The notes beneath the pieces were generated by a model. It did no database searches, was not told the origin of the DNA, and saw only the letters and a list, made by a program, of their open reading frames with translations. Of a DNA stretch of 64,000 nt, positions 31,005-42,469 are shown piece by piece. The position numbers and the translations under genes were made by a program. Source of the DNA: Candidatus Hoaglandella endobia (GTDB lineage Bacteria; Pseudomonadota; Gammaproteobacteria; Enterobacterales; Enterobacteriaceae); the NCBI RefSeq assembly GCF_900044015.1, contig NZ_LN999835.1, positions 398,365 through 462,364 on the forward strand. The letters are read 5' to 3'. How positions within the stretch are numbered: position 1 is the stretch's first letter; every line of letters begins with the position of its first letter.

Positions 31005-33329
31005 ATGAAAAGACAGCTTTCCATATTGATAGCCAGCTTGATATGGTCAGCGCTGTGTAGCCAAAAAGCCTTGTCACAAGAATTTTCAGCTTTTAAAGCT
31101 CAGTGTTTTCTAGGCGTACCTGCCTACAACAAACCGTTGGTCAACGAGGACCATAAAACCCTACCGATTTATATTCAGGCCGATAAGGCCAAAGTTCATG
31201 CTACCGATAAGGCAACTTTTTTAGGTAACGTGAATATTGAACAGGGCAACATTACTTTGAGCGCCGATCAGGTTCAGTTGCAGCAGTCCAACGACAAACA
31301 GCTGCGTACCGTAACCGCCATGGGGAACGTCGAATATGCCAGTAATGAGATAAAACTGAAAGGTGCAAAAGCCTTGTCAAATCTCAATACTAAAAACATT
31401 GATGTCTACAAAGGAAATTACCAGATGGTGGGGCGGCAAGGCCGCGGCGAAGCCGACACAATCAAGCAGCGCAGCGATAACCGCTATCTAGTGTTAGAAA
31501 ATGGTAGCTTCACCTCCTGTTTACCAGGTGATAACAGCTGGAGTGTAGCTGGATCAAAGGTGATCCATGATCGCAAGGAACAAGTAGCTGAGATTTGGAA
31601 CGCACGCTTAAAAATTGGTAACTTATCAGTTCTATATAGCCCGTACCTGCAACTTCCGGTGGGCAATAAACGCCGTTCTGGTTTCTTGATTCCCAACGCT
31701 AAATATGGCAGTAGCAACGGCTTTGAGTTCAGCACTCCCTATTACCTAAACCTAGCAAAAAATTATGATGCTACCATCACACCAAAATACATGAGCAAAT
31801 GGGGCATGCAGCTACAAAACGAGTTCCGTTACTTGACTATTCTGGGTGATGGTCTAGTGGAGTTAGACTGGCTGCCTCATAACCAGATCTACAGCGGTGA
31901 ACATAGCAGCGCTAGAGCTAGCGATCGCTGGCTACTATATTGGCGCCATAATGGCGTGATAGAAAAAGTATGGCGCGTTAACGTCGATTATACTAAAGTC
32001 AGCGACTACGATTATTTTCATAATCTGGATTCTAAACACGGTAGTACTAACGACAGCTATACCACACAAAAATTTAGCATCGGCTACGCCAACAAAAATT
32101 GGGATACCGCTCTATTTTACAAGCAGTTCCAGGTGTTTGATAACAGCAGCGCCGCTTATCTCGCAGTGCCCCAGCTTGATTTAAACTTTTATACAAACGA
32201 CGTTCATCTATTAGACTTCAAGTTTTTCAGCCAGGCTGTGAAGTTTATCAACATCAACAAAAGCTATCCCAAGGCAACGAGGCTACATATCGAGCCTACT
32301 CTAGGCCTGCCGATGGCTAACAGCTGGGGCAGTTTGAATACCGAAGCTAAACTGATGGCAACTTACTATAAGCAAGAAAATTTTAATAACTACAATATGT
32401 TGACTGGCCGACATCTGAAAGGAACGGTTAATCGGATCCTGCTGCAGCTCAAAACTGACGGCAAGATAGTTTTTAAACGCGATATAGATTACCTGGTGGA
32501 CTACACCCAGACCCTGGAACCGCGGCTGCAGTATCTTTATGTCCCTTATCGCAATCAGAATAATATCGGCGTCTATGACTCAACTATGCTACAAACTGAT
32601 GATTATGCTGGCATGTTTCGCGATCGCAGCTACAGCGGACTGGATCGTATCTCTTCCGCCAATCAGCTAGCTGGCGGCATTATGACACGTATTTATGATA
32701 ATCAACGAGTGGAAAGAGTTAACATATCCGCTGGTCAAATATACTACTTTTCACGGCCACGAACTGGTGACCTCAAAGGAACATGGGACCGGTATGAGAA
32801 TACCGGCAGCCTGGTATGGGCAGGAAATAGCTACTGGCTTATTAATAATAATTGGGGTTTTCGCGGCGGTTTTCAATATGATTTCCGTCTCAATAGCATC
32901 GCACTGGGCGATATGGTATTGGAATATCGGCGCGATGAGGACTGCATTTTGCAGCTGAATTATCGCTACGCTAGCCCGCAGTATACTAAGCATCTGCTGT
33001 CTAATATGCTGAATCCAGGTTGGCAACATAGCATTTCGCAAGTAGGCGTTACCGGCAGTTGGCTGCTGGTTAATCGGTGGTCATTGGTTGGCACGTATTA
33101 TTACGATGTCAAAATGAACCAGCCAGCAAACCAGCTTATCTGCTTGCAATACAATACTTGCTGCTGGGCTGTCAGCGTCGGATATGAGCGGAAGATTACT
33201 GGCTGGAACAGCGCCGACAGTTCCAGTAAGTACGATAAGCAAATATCTTGTATCATTGAATTGCGTGGTTTGAGCAGCAATCCTGGCTTACATTTCTTGA
33301 CCAAAGACAGCCTAGCTGATATATGGTAA
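31005..33329 (+). CDS. lptD: LPS-assembly outer membrane protein LptD
   Basis: Outer membrane barrel that inserts LPS in the outer leaflet together with LptE. From ATG 31005 (MKRQLSILIASLIWSALCSQ) it has 774 residues (784 in E. coli): a signal peptide of about 24, an N-terminal OstA jellyroll (about 50-200) and the barrel. The cysteines needed for the rearranged disulfides are kept: QCFLG, TSCLPG and the adjacent pair in NTCCWAV. It overlaps the surA region and appears full length. Confidence 0.96.
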   Translation: MKRQLSILIASLIWSALCSQKALSQEFSAFKAQCFLGVPAYNKPLVNEDHKTLPIYIQADKAKVHATDKATFLGNVNIEQGNITLSADQVQLQQSNDKQLRTVTAMGNVEYASNEIKLKGAKALSNLNTKNIDVYKGNYQMVGRQGRGEADTIKQRSDNRYLVLENGSFTSCLPGDNSWSVAGSKVIHDRKEQVAEIWNARLKIGNLSVLYSPYLQLPVGNKRRSGFLIPNAKYGSSNGFEFSTPYYLNLAKNYDATITPKYMSKWGMQLQNEFRYLTILGDGLVELDWLPHNQIYSGEHSSARASDRWLLYWRHNGVIEKVWRVNVDYTKVSDYDYFHNLDSKHGSTNDSYTTQKFSIGYANKNWDTALFYKQFQVFDNSSAAYLAVPQLDLNFYTNDVHLLDFKFFSQAVKFININKSYPKATRLHIEPTLGLPMANSWGSLNTEAKLMATYYKQENFNNYNMLTGRHLKGTVNRILLQLKTDGKIVFKRDIDYLVDYTQTLEPRLQYLYVPYRNQNNIGVYDSTMLQTDDYAGMFRDRSYSGLDRISSANQLAGGIMTRIYDNQRVERVNISAGQIYYFSRPRTGDLKGTWDRYENTGSLVWAGNSYWLINNNWGFRGGFQYDFRLNSIALGDMVLEYRRDEDCILQLNYRYASPQYTKHLLSNMLNPGWQHSISQVGVTGSWLLVNRWSLVGTYYYDVKMNQPANQLICLQYNTCCWAVSVGYERKITGWNSADSSSKYDKQISCIIELRGLSSNPGLHFLTKDSLADIW

Positions 33330-33334
33330 AAATT

Positions 33335-34627
33335 ATGAAAAACTGGAGGAAGTTTGTCCTTAGTCTCACTCTATTAATTAAAGGTGCGTTCGCTACGCCG
33401 CAGGTTGTAGATAAAATCGCAGTTATAGTGGATAACGAAGTCATACTGGAAAGCGATGTGCAAAACATACTCAACACGATGAAACACAGCCTTAAGGAAG
33501 CTAATAATCAAAATGAGGAGGACACGCTGCGTCACCAAATCCTCGATAGGCTTATTATGGATAAGATCATCCTGCAATTAGCGCAGCGCGCAAATACCAC
33601 TATTAGCGATAAACAGCTAGATCAGACCATCAGTAATATCGCTGCTAATAGTCATATGACACTCGGTCAGTTGCGCAGCAACCTGGCCTATGATGGTGTA
33701 GATTACAACACCTACCGAGCTCAAATCCGCAAGAAGATACTTCTTGCCGAAGTTAGTAATAGTGAAATGCGACGTCGCATCAACATCTTACCGTATGAAG
33801 TTGAATACTTAGCAAATAAAATTGCTGTCCAAACCAGCAATAGTGCTAAATTCAATTTAAGCTACATTCTCATTCCGCTACCAAACAATCATATTCAGGA
33901 TCAGTTAGATCAAGCGGAAGCACTGGCTAATGCTCTGGTCAAGCAAAGTAAAAGCAGCGCGGAATTCGGCCAATTAACAATTATTTACTCCAACACCTCT
34001 CATGCGCTGAAAAGTGGTCACATGAGCTGGAATAAATTAGAAGAACTGCCTTCACCGGTGTCGGTACGTCTGCAAAAAGCTCATAAAGGTAGTATCATCG
34101 GTCCAATTCGATCTGGCTTAGGTTTCTATATTATCAAAGTAAACGATATCCGCGGCATCACTCAGAAAGTGACGGTGACCGAAGTGCATGCGCGCCATAT
34201 TCTACTGCATACCTCGGAAGTCGTCACCGATCAGCAGGCCAGCGCTAAACTTGATGATATCGCCCAGCAAATCAAAAGTAGCCGACTAACATTCAGTAAC
34301 ACCGCTAAACAGCTGTCTGAGGATCCTGATTCAGCTAATAAGGGCGGCGATCTAGGCTGGCGTTCCTTCGATACATTTGCCCCGGAGTTAAGGAATGCTC
34401 TTCTGCACCTGAAAAAAGGCGAAATAAGTTCCTCTATTCGCTCTTACTATGGCTGGCATTTGATTCAGCTTCTCGATACCCGCCAAGTTGACCGCACAGA
34501 TGCTGCGCAACAAGATCGTGCTTACCGTCTGCTGTTTAACCGTAAGTTCGACGATGAGATGCAAAAATGGACACAAGAACATCGCACAGCAACCTATGTT
34601 AAAATTATCAATAATCATGCGCAGTAA
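33335..34627 (+). CDS. surA: Periplasmic chaperone / prolyl isomerase SurA
   Basis: Escorts unfolded outer membrane proteins, LptD being a major client. From ATG 33335 (MKNWRKFVLSLTLLIKGAFA) it gives 430 residues (428 in E. coli): signal peptide, N-terminal chaperone domain, then two parvulin domains (about 175-270 and 285-385; GGDLGWRSFD is in the second). An earlier ATG at 33323 lies inside lptD and is less likely. The C-terminal codons overlap the start of the pdxA remnant. Confidence 0.95.
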   Translation: MKNWRKFVLSLTLLIKGAFATPQVVDKIAVIVDNEVILESDVQNILNTMKHSLKEANNQNEEDTLRHQILDRLIMDKIILQLAQRANTTISDKQLDQTISNIAANSHMTLGQLRSNLAYDGVDYNTYRAQIRKKILLAEVSNSEMRRRINILPYEVEYLANKIAVQTSNSAKFNLSYILIPLPNNHIQDQLDQAEALANALVKQSKSSAEFGQLTIIYSNTSHALKSGHMSWNKLEELPSPVSVRLQKAHKGSIIGPIRSGLGFYIIKVNDIRGITQKVTVTEVHARHILLHTSEVVTDQQASAKLDDIAQQIKSSRLTFSNTAKQLSEDPDSANKGGDLGWRSFDTFAPELRNALLHLKKGEISSSIRSYYGWHLIQLLDTRQVDRTDAAQQDRAYRLLFNRKFDDEMQKWTQEHRTATYVKIINNHAQ

Positions 34628-34658
34628 GCAACGCATTGTCATCAATCCAGGCTTGACG

Positions 34659-34678
34659 GCTAATTCGCGCTAATTCGC
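34659..34678 (+). repeat. 10-bp tandem duplication in pdxA remnant
   Basis: GCTAATTCGC is repeated exactly at 34659-34668 and 34669-34678, creating an early stop in the old pdxA frame. Confidence 0.9.
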
Positions 34679-34899
34679 AGCGATGCTCAACGGCCCAGTG
34701 GCCGGCACTACCCGCTAGTAGTAACTGCCTCTAGTAACTACTGCCTAAGGTTATTACTATTCTGGCGCAGGACTCAGCATCACGCAACCTTCTTGTGTCA
34801 GCATAAATAGTTGCAATAAGCAGATTGGGTACTGCAATGTATCATGATCAGGGTCTGCTGGTGCTAAAATATAAGGGATTCAAGCAGTTAATATCAATA

Positions 34900-34931
34900 T
34901 TAAAACGGCACTTAATTAAAACGGCACTTAA
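34900..34931 (+). repeat. 16-bp tandem duplication upstream of rsmA
   Basis: TTAAAACGGCACTTAA is repeated exactly at 34900-34915 and 34916-34931, within the pdxA 3' remnant and 26 bases before rsmA. Confidence 0.95.
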
Positions 34932-34956
34932 TCTAGCATTTTTAGATAAAAAAATT

Positions 34957-35769
34957 ATGAATAACTATCTTTATCAAAGACATTTATCACGTAAGCGTTT
35001 AGGTCAGATCTTTCTACACGACAGATATACTATCAATTCAATCCTCGCCTCTATTAATCCAAAGTCTGACCAGGCGATAGTAGAAATTGGCCCCGGCCTC
35101 GGGGCACTGACTAAGCCAGTGTCGATGCTTGCTGAGAATATGATAGTTATCGAACTTGATCGCGATTTAGCAACGCGTCTGGCTACGCACCCATTTTTAC
35201 AGTATAGAGTGAAAATTGTGCAGCAGGACGCCATGACAGTTGATTTTGCAGCGCTTGCGAACGAGGTGGGCCAGCCACTGCGGATATTTGGCAATCTGCC
35301 TTACAATATTTCTACGCCGCTCATGTTTCACCTCTTCCGCTATATTGATACTATTCGCGATATGCACTTTATGTTACAAAAAGAAGTCGTAAATCGGTTA
35401 GTAGCGGGCCCAAATAACAAGGCTTATGGCCGATTAAGCGTGATGGCACAGTATTTTTGCCAAATCATGCAGTTACTGGAAGTACCGCCTGAGTCGTTCA
35501 AACCAGTACCAAAAGTAGATTCTGCGTTGGTACGGCTAGTGCCGTATTCCACTCTACCGTATCCGGTCAGAGATTTAAAAAAACTAGCTATCTTGACTAG
35601 CCTAGCCTTTAATCAAAGGCGCAAGATACTGCGCAATAGTTTGCGCAATGTTTTCAGTGCGCAACAGCTGGTAGAACAAGGTATCGACGCAACGCTGCGA
35701 GCAGAAAATGTTAGCGTTGAGCAGTACTGCCGTTTGGCTAATGCGCTGGCAGCGCGTGACAATGTTTAA
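34957..35769 (+). CDS. rsmA: 16S rRNA dimethyladenosine transferase RsmA (KsgA)
   Basis: Dimethylates A1518 and A1519 in the 3' hairpin of 16S rRNA. The family start is [20 protein letters not shown] at 34957, giving 270 residues (273 in E. coli). SAM motifs [10 protein letters not shown] (near 45) and the catalytic [11 protein letters not shown] (near 112) are intact. The open frame extends upstream to 34825, but that extension is decayed PdxA C-terminus and should not be annotated as RsmA. apaG, normally next, is deleted. Confidence 0.96.
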   Translation: MNNYLYQRHLSRKRLGQIFLHDRYTINSILASINPKSDQAIVEIGPGLGALTKPVSMLAENMIVIELDRDLATRLATHPFLQYRVKIVQQDAMTVDFAALANEVGQPLRIFGNLPYNISTPLMFHLFRYIDTIRDMHFMLQKEVVNRLVAGPNNKAYGRLSVMAQYFCQIMQLLEVPPESFKPVPKVDSALVRLVPYSTLPYPVRDLKKLAILTSLAFNQRRKILRNSLRNVFSAQQLVEQGIDATLRAENVSVEQYCRLANALAARDNV

Positions 35770-35804
35770 AATTAAGTAGCTATTTTTTGTAGTATAAACC
35801 AACT

Positions 35805-36632
35805 ATGTCGACATATTTAATTGGTGATATTCACGGTTGTTATGATGAACTAAGAATCCTTCTTACACAGGTGCAGTTTAATAAACTGGTGGATAATCTG
35901 TGGTTAACCGGCGATTTGGTCGCGCGCGGGCCAAACTCGCTAGAGGTGCTTCGGTTAGTGCGCGATGATCTAGGCGACAGTGTTCGCATGGTGCTCGGTA
36001 ATCACGATTTACATTTGCTGGCGGTGTATGCTGGTATAAGCTGTAATAAACCAAAAGATTCTCTCACGCAGATTATAAAAGCGCCGGATGCAGATGAATT
36101 AATTAATTGGCTACGCCGGCAGCCATTACTACAAATAGAAGAAGAAAAAAAAATATTGATGGCCCATGCCGGTATTACGCCGCAGTGGGATATTGCAACG
36201 GCAATTAACTGCGCAAGGGAAGTTGAAGCTATGCTAAAAAGCGATAGTTATCAGTTATTTCTGAAGGCAATGTACGGCAACATGCCTAATAACTGGAGCA
36301 ATAAGTTGAGCGGACTTGCTCGTCTGCGTTTCAGTACTAACGTCTTTACTCGCATGCGTTACTGCTTCCCCAATGGGAAGCTGGAAATGAACTTTAAAGA
36401 TATCCCGGAACGAGCGCCGGTACCACTTCAGCCTTGGTTCTCTCTGCCTGGAGCCAAGCATGAGAGCTACAGTATCGTTTTTGGCCACTGGTCCTCGTTG
36501 AGGGGCCAGGGTACGCCAAATAATGTTTATGGATTGGATACTGGCTGCTGCTGGGGCGGCGAATTGACTTCGTTGCGCTGGGAGGATAAGACATTTACAC
36601 GTGTGCCCTCTAACCACCAGCCCATAAAGTAA
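35805..36632 (+). CDS. apaH: Diadenosine tetraphosphatase ApaH
   Basis: Symmetrically hydrolyses Ap4A to ADP and removes Ap4-type caps from RNA. The 275 residues (280 in E. coli) carry the calcineurin-type phosphoesterase motifs [10 protein letters not shown] (near 7), [10 protein letters not shown] (near 36) and [10 protein letters not shown] (near 65), and the later [10 protein letters not shown]. It lies 35 bases after rsmA; apaG, normally between, is gone. Confidence 0.96.
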   Translation: MSTYLIGDIHGCYDELRILLTQVQFNKLVDNLWLTGDLVARGPNSLEVLRLVRDDLGDSVRMVLGNHDLHLLAVYAGISCNKPKDSLTQIIKAPDADELINWLRRQPLLQIEEEKKILMAHAGITPQWDIATAINCAREVEAMLKSDSYQLFLKAMYGNMPNNWSNKLSGLARLRFSTNVFTRMRYCFPNGKLEMNFKDIPERAPVPLQPWFSLPGAKHESYSIVFGHWSSLRGQGTPNNVYGLDTGCCWGGELTSLRWEDKTFTRVPSNHQPIK

Positions 36633-36639
36633 AAACAAA

Positions 36640-37009
36640 TTCGAGAAAACTAATCATGCTTCCTGATGAACGATACAGACCACCGCCCGGAAACTCGTCA
36701 GGTAAAAAAGTCTCATAAAATTTTAAACTTTAACTTTTAAACTTTACCGCTGCCGATTATCATTATTTCCTCTTTCATTTCCTCTTTTCCTCTTTTATTA
36801 ACCAGTCTTAACCAGATTACGCTCTATTAGGTCTCTTCAAAAACAGTTTCCCGAGAGACTAAAAAATCTTCCGCCCCATAATTGGCTTATTAAGCGTGTT
36901 TCGCTTGAACCAGGCCCGATATGCAGATAAATTACAGGGTATGGTATTTTCCATATCTATGACACGATCTACTGTCAAGGCGGCGATTAAGCTAATAATT
37001 AATCATCAT
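36640..37009 (-). pseudogene. folA: folA remnant (dihydrofolate reductase)
   Basis: The minus strand reads [20 protein letters not shown] then [20 protein letters not shown], nearly the FolA N-terminus ([20 protein letters not shown]). The ATG (37004-37009 region) is in another frame from the body, and TAG follows GRKIF at the E. coli TWESIG position. Past that only a faint YETFLP trace remains near 36700. About 40 of 159 residues survive. Short tandem repeats (around 36721-36746 and 36766-36815) fill the rest. The position between apaH and carB fits the E. coli neighbourhood. Confidence 0.85.
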
Positions 37010-37042
37010 TCTCCTTTAAAAACTCTTGCCTGTAGGCCGGAA

Positions 37043-40000
37043 TCAGTCGGTAATTTGCGCGTGCATTTCCTGCAGTGAAATAACTTGGGCAGTTACGTCA
37101 GCGTTCAACGACATTGTCGTAGCGAAACCGCCATTTAAGGTCGTATCATAATGCACTTTATACTGCAAAGCGCTGCGCCGAATTAGTTTAGAATCTTCAA
37201 TTGCTTGGCGTCCGGCGGTAGTATTAACAATATAGCTGTATTCGCCGTTCTTGATCCGGTCTTGAATATGCGGCCGTCCTTCATGGACCTTATTAACCAG
37301 GCGCGGGTTAATACCTGCTTCGCCTAGGATCACGGCTGTGCCGTGGGTCGCATCTAGCTCAAAGCCGTGCTTAAGCAGCTTGGTTGCTAAATCCACTACT
37401 CTGTCTTTATCTCCTTCACGCACTGATAACAAAGCGCGGCCACTTTTTTTCATGCACGATTGGCTACCAAGCATGGCTTTAGCAAAGGCCTCGGAGAAAG
37501 TCCTCCCTACTCCCATCACTTCACCAGTTGAGCGCATTTCCGGACCAAGGATAGGATCCACTCCATGGAACTTATTGAACGGCAACACCACTTCCTTCAC
37601 CGAATAATAAGGTGGAATAATCTCACGTATCACGCCCTGTTTGGCCAGAGATTTGCCTACCATCACCCTGGCGGCTACTTTTGCCAGGGCAACGCCGGTA
37701 GCCTTAGAAATAAAAGGTACCGTACGTGCGGCGCGCGGGTTGACCTCAATGAGATAAACCTCGTTGTTCTTAACCGCGAACTGAACGTTCATCAGACCCT
37801 GTACCCGCAACTCATAGGCCAATTTATCTACCTGATAGCGTATAACGTTCTGAATTTCTTGGCTAAGAGTATACGCTGGTAGCGAACAGGCCGAATCACC
37901 TGAATGTACGCCGGCCTGTTCGATATGCTCCATAATACCGCCTATCAGCACACTTTCACCGTCGCAAACGACGTCTACGTCTACTTCTATTGCGTCATCT
38001 AAAAATCTATCCAGTAGCACTGGGGCATCATTAGATACGCTGACCGCACTCTGGAAATAGCGTAGTAGATCGTTCTTATCATAAATTATTTCCATCGCCC
38101 TGCCGCCTAATACATAGGATGGCCGAACTACCAGCGGATAACCAATAATTGCTGCTTTCTCAACCGCCATATCGATGGTGGTAACCGTGGTGTTAGCCGG
38201 CTGTTTTAGCCCTAGTCGCTCGACCGCCTGCTGAAATCGTTCTCGATCTTCCGCCCGATCAATAGCGTCTGGGCTAGTGCCAATGACCGGCACACCGGCG
38301 GCTTCTAGCGCGCGCGCTAGCTTAAGCGGTGTCTGGCCACCATATTGCACTATGACGCCCTGCGGTTTTTCAATACGTACGATTTCTAGCACATCTTCTA
38401 GCGTCACTGGCTCGAAATAAAGACGATCGGAGGTATCGTAATCGGTGGAAACGGTCTCGGGATTACAGTTAACCATAATAGTTTCGTAACCATCTTCGCG
38501 TAGCGCCAGCGATGCGTGCACACAGCAATAATCAAACTCGATTCCCTGACCAATTCGGTTAGGTCCACCGCCCAGCACCATGATCTTTTTGCGATCTTGA
38601 TTCGGGTTTGACTCACACTCATCCTCGTAGGTCGAGTACATATAAGCGGTATTAGTAGAGAATTCTGCAGCGCAGGTATCTACTCGCTTATAGACTGGAT
38701 GTAGGTCATAGCTTTGGCGAAGTTTACGGATTTCCGTCTCAGCTAACCCTACCAAAACCGCCAGGCGCGCATCCGCGAAACCTTTACGCTTTAAGAAACG
38801 CAGGTAATCAGCGCTTAGCGCGGTTACGCCTCGCTCCGCGAGGTCTTGCTCTAATTTGACCAACTCTTCTATCTGCACTAGAAACCACCGATCAATATTA
38901 GTAAGATTAAATACCCCATCGACCGACATGCCAGCGCGGAAAGCATCCGCCACATACCAAATACGCTCGCTACCGGCGTCTTTTAACTCGCGGCGAATGG
39001 TGGTTAACGCTTCTGGATCTTTAAGGTTAACTTTAGGATCAAAACCACTGACGCCAACCTCTAGACCTCGCAGTGCTTTCTGCAGTGATTCTTGCTGCGT
39101 TCGGCCGATAGCCATCACTTCTCCAACAGATTTCATCTGTGTAGTTAACCGATCGTTAGTTCCTAAAAACTTTTCAAAGTTAAAACGAGGAATTTTAGTT
39201 ACTACATAATCAATAGACGGCTCGAAGGAGGCCGGCGTACGACCGCCGGTAATATCGTTCATCAACTCGTCCAGGGTATAGCCCACCGCCAGTTTAGCGG
39301 CCACTTTGGCGATGGGAAAACCAGTCGCCTTGGAAGCCAGTGCAGAAGAGCGTGAGACGCGTGGGTTCATTTCGATAATAATAAGTCTACCTGTTCTCGG
39401 ATTAACCGAGAATTGAACATTGGAGCCGCCAGTCTCCACGCCAATTTCGCGTAGTACTGCCATCGAAGCGTTACGCATGATTTGATATTCTTTGTCAGTC
39501 AGGGTCTGCGCTGGTGCTACGGTTATTGAGTCACCGGTGTGAATACCCATAGGATCGACATTCTCGATGGAGCAAATGATGATGCAGTTGTCTTTTTTAT
39601 CGCGCACTACTTCCATCTCATACTCTTTCCATCCTATGAGGGATTCATCAATTAGCAGCTCGGTAGTGGGTGATAAATCTAGTCCGCGCTCACAAATTTC
39701 TTCAAATTCCTCGCGATTGTAAGCGATACCACCGCCGGTTCCACCCATGGTGAAAGACGGCCGAATAATACAGGGAAAACCGACATCTACTGCCACTGCC
39801 AGCGCTTCTTCCATCGTATGGGCAATGCCGGAACGAGCGGTTTCTAATCCAATTTTCTTCATGGCCTTATTAAAACGTTGACGATCTTCGGCCTTATTTA
39901 TAGCGTCGGCAGTGGCTCCTATCATATCTACACCGAACTCTTTGAGTACTCCTTCTCGCGCTAATTCTAGCGCACAGTTCAGCGCCGTCTGTCCACCCAT

Positions 40001-40267
40001 AGTAGGCAACAGTGCATCAGGACGCTCTTTTTCTATAATTTTATGCACTACTTCCCAATTGATAGGCTCAATATAGGTCGCGTCAGCCATCTCTGGGTCG
40101 GTCATAATGGTTGCTGGATTAGAATTTACTAGAACCACCCGGTAGCCCTCTTCGCGCAGGGACTTGCACGCCTGGGCACCCGAATAATCGAACTCGCATG
40201 CCTGGCCAATAACGATTGGCCCAGCACCCAAAATTAAGATACTTTTTATATCGGTACGTTTTGGCAT
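37043..40267 (-). CDS. carB: Carbamoyl-phosphate synthase large subunit CarB
   Basis: Makes carbamoyl phosphate for arginine and pyrimidines. The 1074 residues (1073 in E. coli) contain both homologous synthetase halves, each with an ATP-grasp domain (first near 130-400 with [20 protein letters not shown], second near 680-930 with [15 protein letters not shown]), and the C-terminal MGS-like allosteric domain (about 935-1074). It follows carA by one base. The frame is intact throughout. Confidence 0.98.
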   Translation of the reverse strand: MPKRTDIKSILILGAGPIVIGQACEFDYSGAQACKSLREEGYRVVLVNSNPATIMTDPEMADATYIEPINWEVVHKIIEKERPDALLPTMGGQTALNCALELAREGVLKEFGVDMIGATADAINKAEDRQRFNKAMKKIGLETARSGIAHTMEEALAVAVDVGFPCIIRPSFTMGGTGGGIAYNREEFEEICERGLDLSPTTELLIDESLIGWKEYEMEVVRDKKDNCIIICSIENVDPMGIHTGDSITVAPAQTLTDKEYQIMRNASMAVLREIGVETGGSNVQFSVNPRTGRLIIIEMNPRVSRSSALASKATGFPIAKVAAKLAVGYTLDELMNDITGGRTPASFEPSIDYVVTKIPRFNFEKFLGTNDRLTTQMKSVGEVMAIGRTQQESLQKALRGLEVGVSGFDPKVNLKDPEALTTIRRELKDAGSERIWYVADAFRAGMSVDGVFNLTNIDRWFLVQIEELVKLEQDLAERGVTALSADYLRFLKRKGFADARLAVLVGLAETEIRKLRQSYDLHPVYKRVDTCAAEFSTNTAYMYSTYEDECESNPNQDRKKIMVLGGGPNRIGQGIEFDYCCVHASLALREDGYETIMVNCNPETVSTDYDTSDRLYFEPVTLEDVLEIVRIEKPQGVIVQYGGQTPLKLARALEAAGVPVIGTSPDAIDRAEDRERFQQAVERLGLKQPANTTVTTIDMAVEKAAIIGYPLVVRPSYVLGGRAMEIIYDKNDLLRYFQSAVSVSNDAPVLLDRFLDDAIEVDVDVVCDGESVLIGGIMEHIEQAGVHSGDSACSLPAYTLSQEIQNVIRYQVDKLAYELRVQGLMNVQFAVKNNEVYLIEVNPRAARTVPFISKATGVALAKVAARVMVGKSLAKQGVIREIIPPYYSVKEVVLPFNKFHGVDPILGPEMRSTGEVMGVGRTFSEAFAKAMLGSQSCMKKSGRALLSVREGDKDRVVDLATKLLKHGFELDATHGTAVILGEAGINPRLVNKVHEGRPHIQDRIKNGEYSYIVNTTAGRQAIEDSKLIRRSALQYKVHYDTTLNGGFATTMSLNADVTAQVISLQEMHAQITD

Positions 40268-40268
40268 G

Positions 40269-41423
40269 TCAAATTCCTGATATTTTAAGCTGTGAACGAT
40301 AAGTATGAATTAGCTTGATAAAATGTTTAAATAATGTCGCGGAATCGTGCGGGCCCGGGCTAGCTTCAGGATGTCCCTGGAAACTGAAAGCTGGTTTATC
40401 GGTACGATGTAATCCCTGCAAAGTGCCATCGAATAGGGAGGTATGGGTCACTTTAAGGTTTGCTGGCAATGTTTTTTCGTCTACTGTAAAGCCATGATTC
40501 TGCGTAGTGATCATCACCCGATCAGCCAGTAAATCTTTTACTGGATGATTACCGCCGTGATGGCCGCACTTCATCTTCATCGTTTTAGCTCCGCTGGCTA
40601 GCGCTAGCAGTTGATGACCCAGACAAATACCGAACAAGGGGATGTTGGTGGTAAGAAAAGTTTTAATGGCAGTGATAGCATAATCGCAGGGAGCCGGATC
40701 GCCGGGACCATTCGATAAAAAGATACCGTCTGGTGCCATCTCCATAACCGTCTTGGCAGGTATATTGGCCGGCACCACTGTCAGCCGGCACCCATGGTCC
40801 ACTAGTATGCGCATAATATTCCGCTTAATACCGTAATCATAGGCAACCACATGGTATGGCAAATCGCTTACCGGAGCAGGGAAACCAGAGCCCAGGCGCC
40901 AAGTGCCCTGAGTCCAGGTATATTGCTCGTTGGTACTTACCTCTTTTACCAAATCCATTCCGCTAAGTCCAGGAAATTCGCGTGCTTTACGCAGCGCTAG
41001 TTGCACGTCCAGGGCGTTGCCGGCAATGATACAGCCGTTCTGTGAGCCTTTTTCACGCAGTAAACGTGTAAGCTTACGGGTATCGATATCGGCAATACCG
41101 ATAATATTCTGCTGTTTTAGATAGTTTGATAGCGATAAAGTATTACGGAAGTTACTGGCGATGAGCGATAAATCGCGGATTACCAGCGCCTGCACCTGAA
41201 CTCTGAATGATTCATTATCAGCTTCGTTAAGGCCAACATTACCGATATGGGGATAGGTTAAAGTGACTATTTGGCGCGAATAGGAAGGATCAGTGATGAT
41301 TTCTTGATAACCGGTTACGGAAGTATTAAAAACCACTTCTCCCACTGCAGTTCCCTCTGCTCCAATGGTCCGACCGTGGAATTGAGTTCCGTCTTCTAAC
41401 ACTAACAGCGCTGACTTTCTCAA
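40269..41423 (-). CDS. carA: Carbamoyl-phosphate synthase small subunit CarA, UUG start
   Basis: Glutaminase subunit that feeds ammonia to CarB. Class I amidotransferase motifs are present: [16 protein letters not shown], the nucleophile cysteine in [13 protein letters not shown], and the histidine-glutamate end [10 protein letters not shown]. No ATG fits: the family N-terminus ([16 protein letters not shown]) is reached from TTG 41423, with GGAGG five bases upstream, giving 384 residues. A second in-frame TTG (41435) lies across the SD and is unlikely. E. coli carA is also reported to use TTG. Confidence 0.95.
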   Translation of the reverse strand: MRKSALLVLEDGTQFHGRTIGAEGTAVGEVVFNTSVTGYQEIITDPSYSRQIVTLTYPHIGNVGLNEADNESFRVQVQALVIRDLSLIASNFRNTLSLSNYLKQQNIIGIADIDTRKLTRLLREKGSQNGCIIAGNALDVQLALRKAREFPGLSGMDLVKEVSTNEQYTWTQGTWRLGSGFPAPVSDLPYHVVAYDYGIKRNIMRILVDHGCRLTVVPANIPAKTVMEMAPDGIFLSNGPGDPAPCDYAITAIKTFLTTNIPLFGICLGHQLLALASGAKTMKMKCGHHGGNHPVKDLLADRVMITTQNHGFTVDEKTLPANLKVTHTSLFDGTLQGLHRTDKPAFSFQGHPEASPGPHDSATLFKHFIKLIHTYRSQLKISGI

Positions 41424-41433
41424 AAAAACCTCC
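41421..41433 (-). promoter_or_regulatory. Ribosome site deciding the carA UUG start
   Basis: On the minus strand GGAGG (41433-41429) stands five bases before TTG (41423-41421). No ATG is available in frame near the family N-terminus. Confidence 0.8.
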
Positions 41434-41545
41434 AAGGAATCAGTTTACATTGACATCTTGTATTTAGTTTAGACAGCATCAATGATAATTAATCTAAATA
41501 GTAAAAAATATTTATTACTTAGTAGTAATAGGTCAGAAACTGACA

Positions 41546-42367
41546 CTATATTTTGTCTAAATTTAGCACGTTTACCATATCAAATAGGCCTGTTTTATGC
41601 CTAGAAAGCCAGATAGCTGCACGAACCGCACCGTTGGCGAACGTCATACGGCTGGAAGCCTTATGTGTAATCTCTAACCGTTCTCCAATATCGGCAAAAA
41701 GAGCGGTGTGCTCACCTACGATATCTCCAGCACGTACAGTAGAAAAGCCGATACTTTTAGCTTTACGTTCACCGGTATGCCCCTTACGGCTGTATACGGC
41801 ATTTTGAGCAAATTCTTGTCCAAGAATTCCAGCAATGGCCTCGCCCATGGCCAGCGCGGTGCCTGAAGGCGCATCTACCTTGTAGCGGTGATGCGCTTCA
41901 ATAATTTCGATATCTGCCTCCTCCCCCATAACTTGAGCAGTTTTTTCCAGCAGTTTAAGCATTAGATTGACACCGACGCTGAAATTAGCGGCGAAAACAA
42001 TGCCGATTTCATTAGCAGCAGTAGCAATCATCGCTTGCTGCGCTTTATTAAAGCCGGTGGTACCAATTACCAGGCCTTTACTTTGGCTGTGGCAGAAATC
42101 AAGGTAAACTAGGCTAGCATCTGGACGTGTGAAATCTATAAGAATATCAAAATCATTTTTTACCGATTGCAAATCGTCGCTAATGGCGACATTTAAGGTG
42201 CCGATACCTGCTAATTTGCCGGCGTCTATACCACGTAAGACAGAACCAACACGGCATAATGCTGCTCCTAGCGTTGCCTGTTGTGACTTTGCTACCGCCT
42301 GAATTAATTGGCTGGCCATCCGCCCACCTGCCCCAGCTATGGCGATACGTAAAGGTGTGTTGCTCAT
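41546..42367 (-). CDS. dapB: 4-hydroxy-tetrahydrodipicolinate reductase DapB
   Basis: NAD(P)H-dependent step in lysine and diaminopimelate synthesis. The 273 residues equal E. coli, with the nucleotide-binding [11 protein letters not shown] (near 11) and the active-site [13 protein letters not shown] (near 159). Supplies precursor for the DAP used by MurE. Orientation is the same as carAB; 110 bases separate it from carA. Confidence 0.97.
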   Translation of the reverse strand: MSNTPLRIAIAGAGGRMASQLIQAVAKSQQATLGAALCRVGSVLRGIDAGKLAGIGTLNVAISDDLQSVKNDFDILIDFTRPDASLVYLDFCHSQSKGLVIGTTGFNKAQQAMIATAANEIGIVFAANFSVGVNLMLKLLEKTAQVMGEEADIEIIEAHHRYKVDAPSGTALAMGEAIAGILGQEFAQNAVYSRKGHTGERKAKSIGFSTVRAGDIVGEHTALFADIGERLEITHKASSRMTFANGAVRAAIWLSRHKTGLFDMVNVLNLDKI

Positions 42368-42469
42368 GAAACCTCTTCTTACGACAGTTATCCTGCAGTT
42401 ACTATCTATCGAATTATTATATATCTCTTAGCAGACAACGATTATACCACTATCTAGCCCTACCCTGAA

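Larger units (their letters stand above)
34617..34950 (+). pseudogene. pdxA: pdxA remnant (4-hydroxythreonine-4-phosphate dehydrogenase)
   Basis: The slot between surA and rsmA holds about 330 bases in place of a gene of about 990. The 5' end reads MRSKQRIVINPGLTA (E. coli MVKTQRVVITPGEPA), followed by a stop within a 10-bp duplication. Near the 3' end [16 protein letters not shown] and, after a gap, IKTALNLAF match the C-terminus ([16 protein letters not shown] ... FITALNLAI). The middle is deleted. De novo PLP synthesis by this route is broken unless another copy exists. Confidence 0.85.

Noticed and set aside
34825-34956. N-terminal extension of RsmA
   Set aside because: The residues [15 protein letters not shown] belong to the PdxA C-terminus, and RsmA homology begins at the ATG at 34957.
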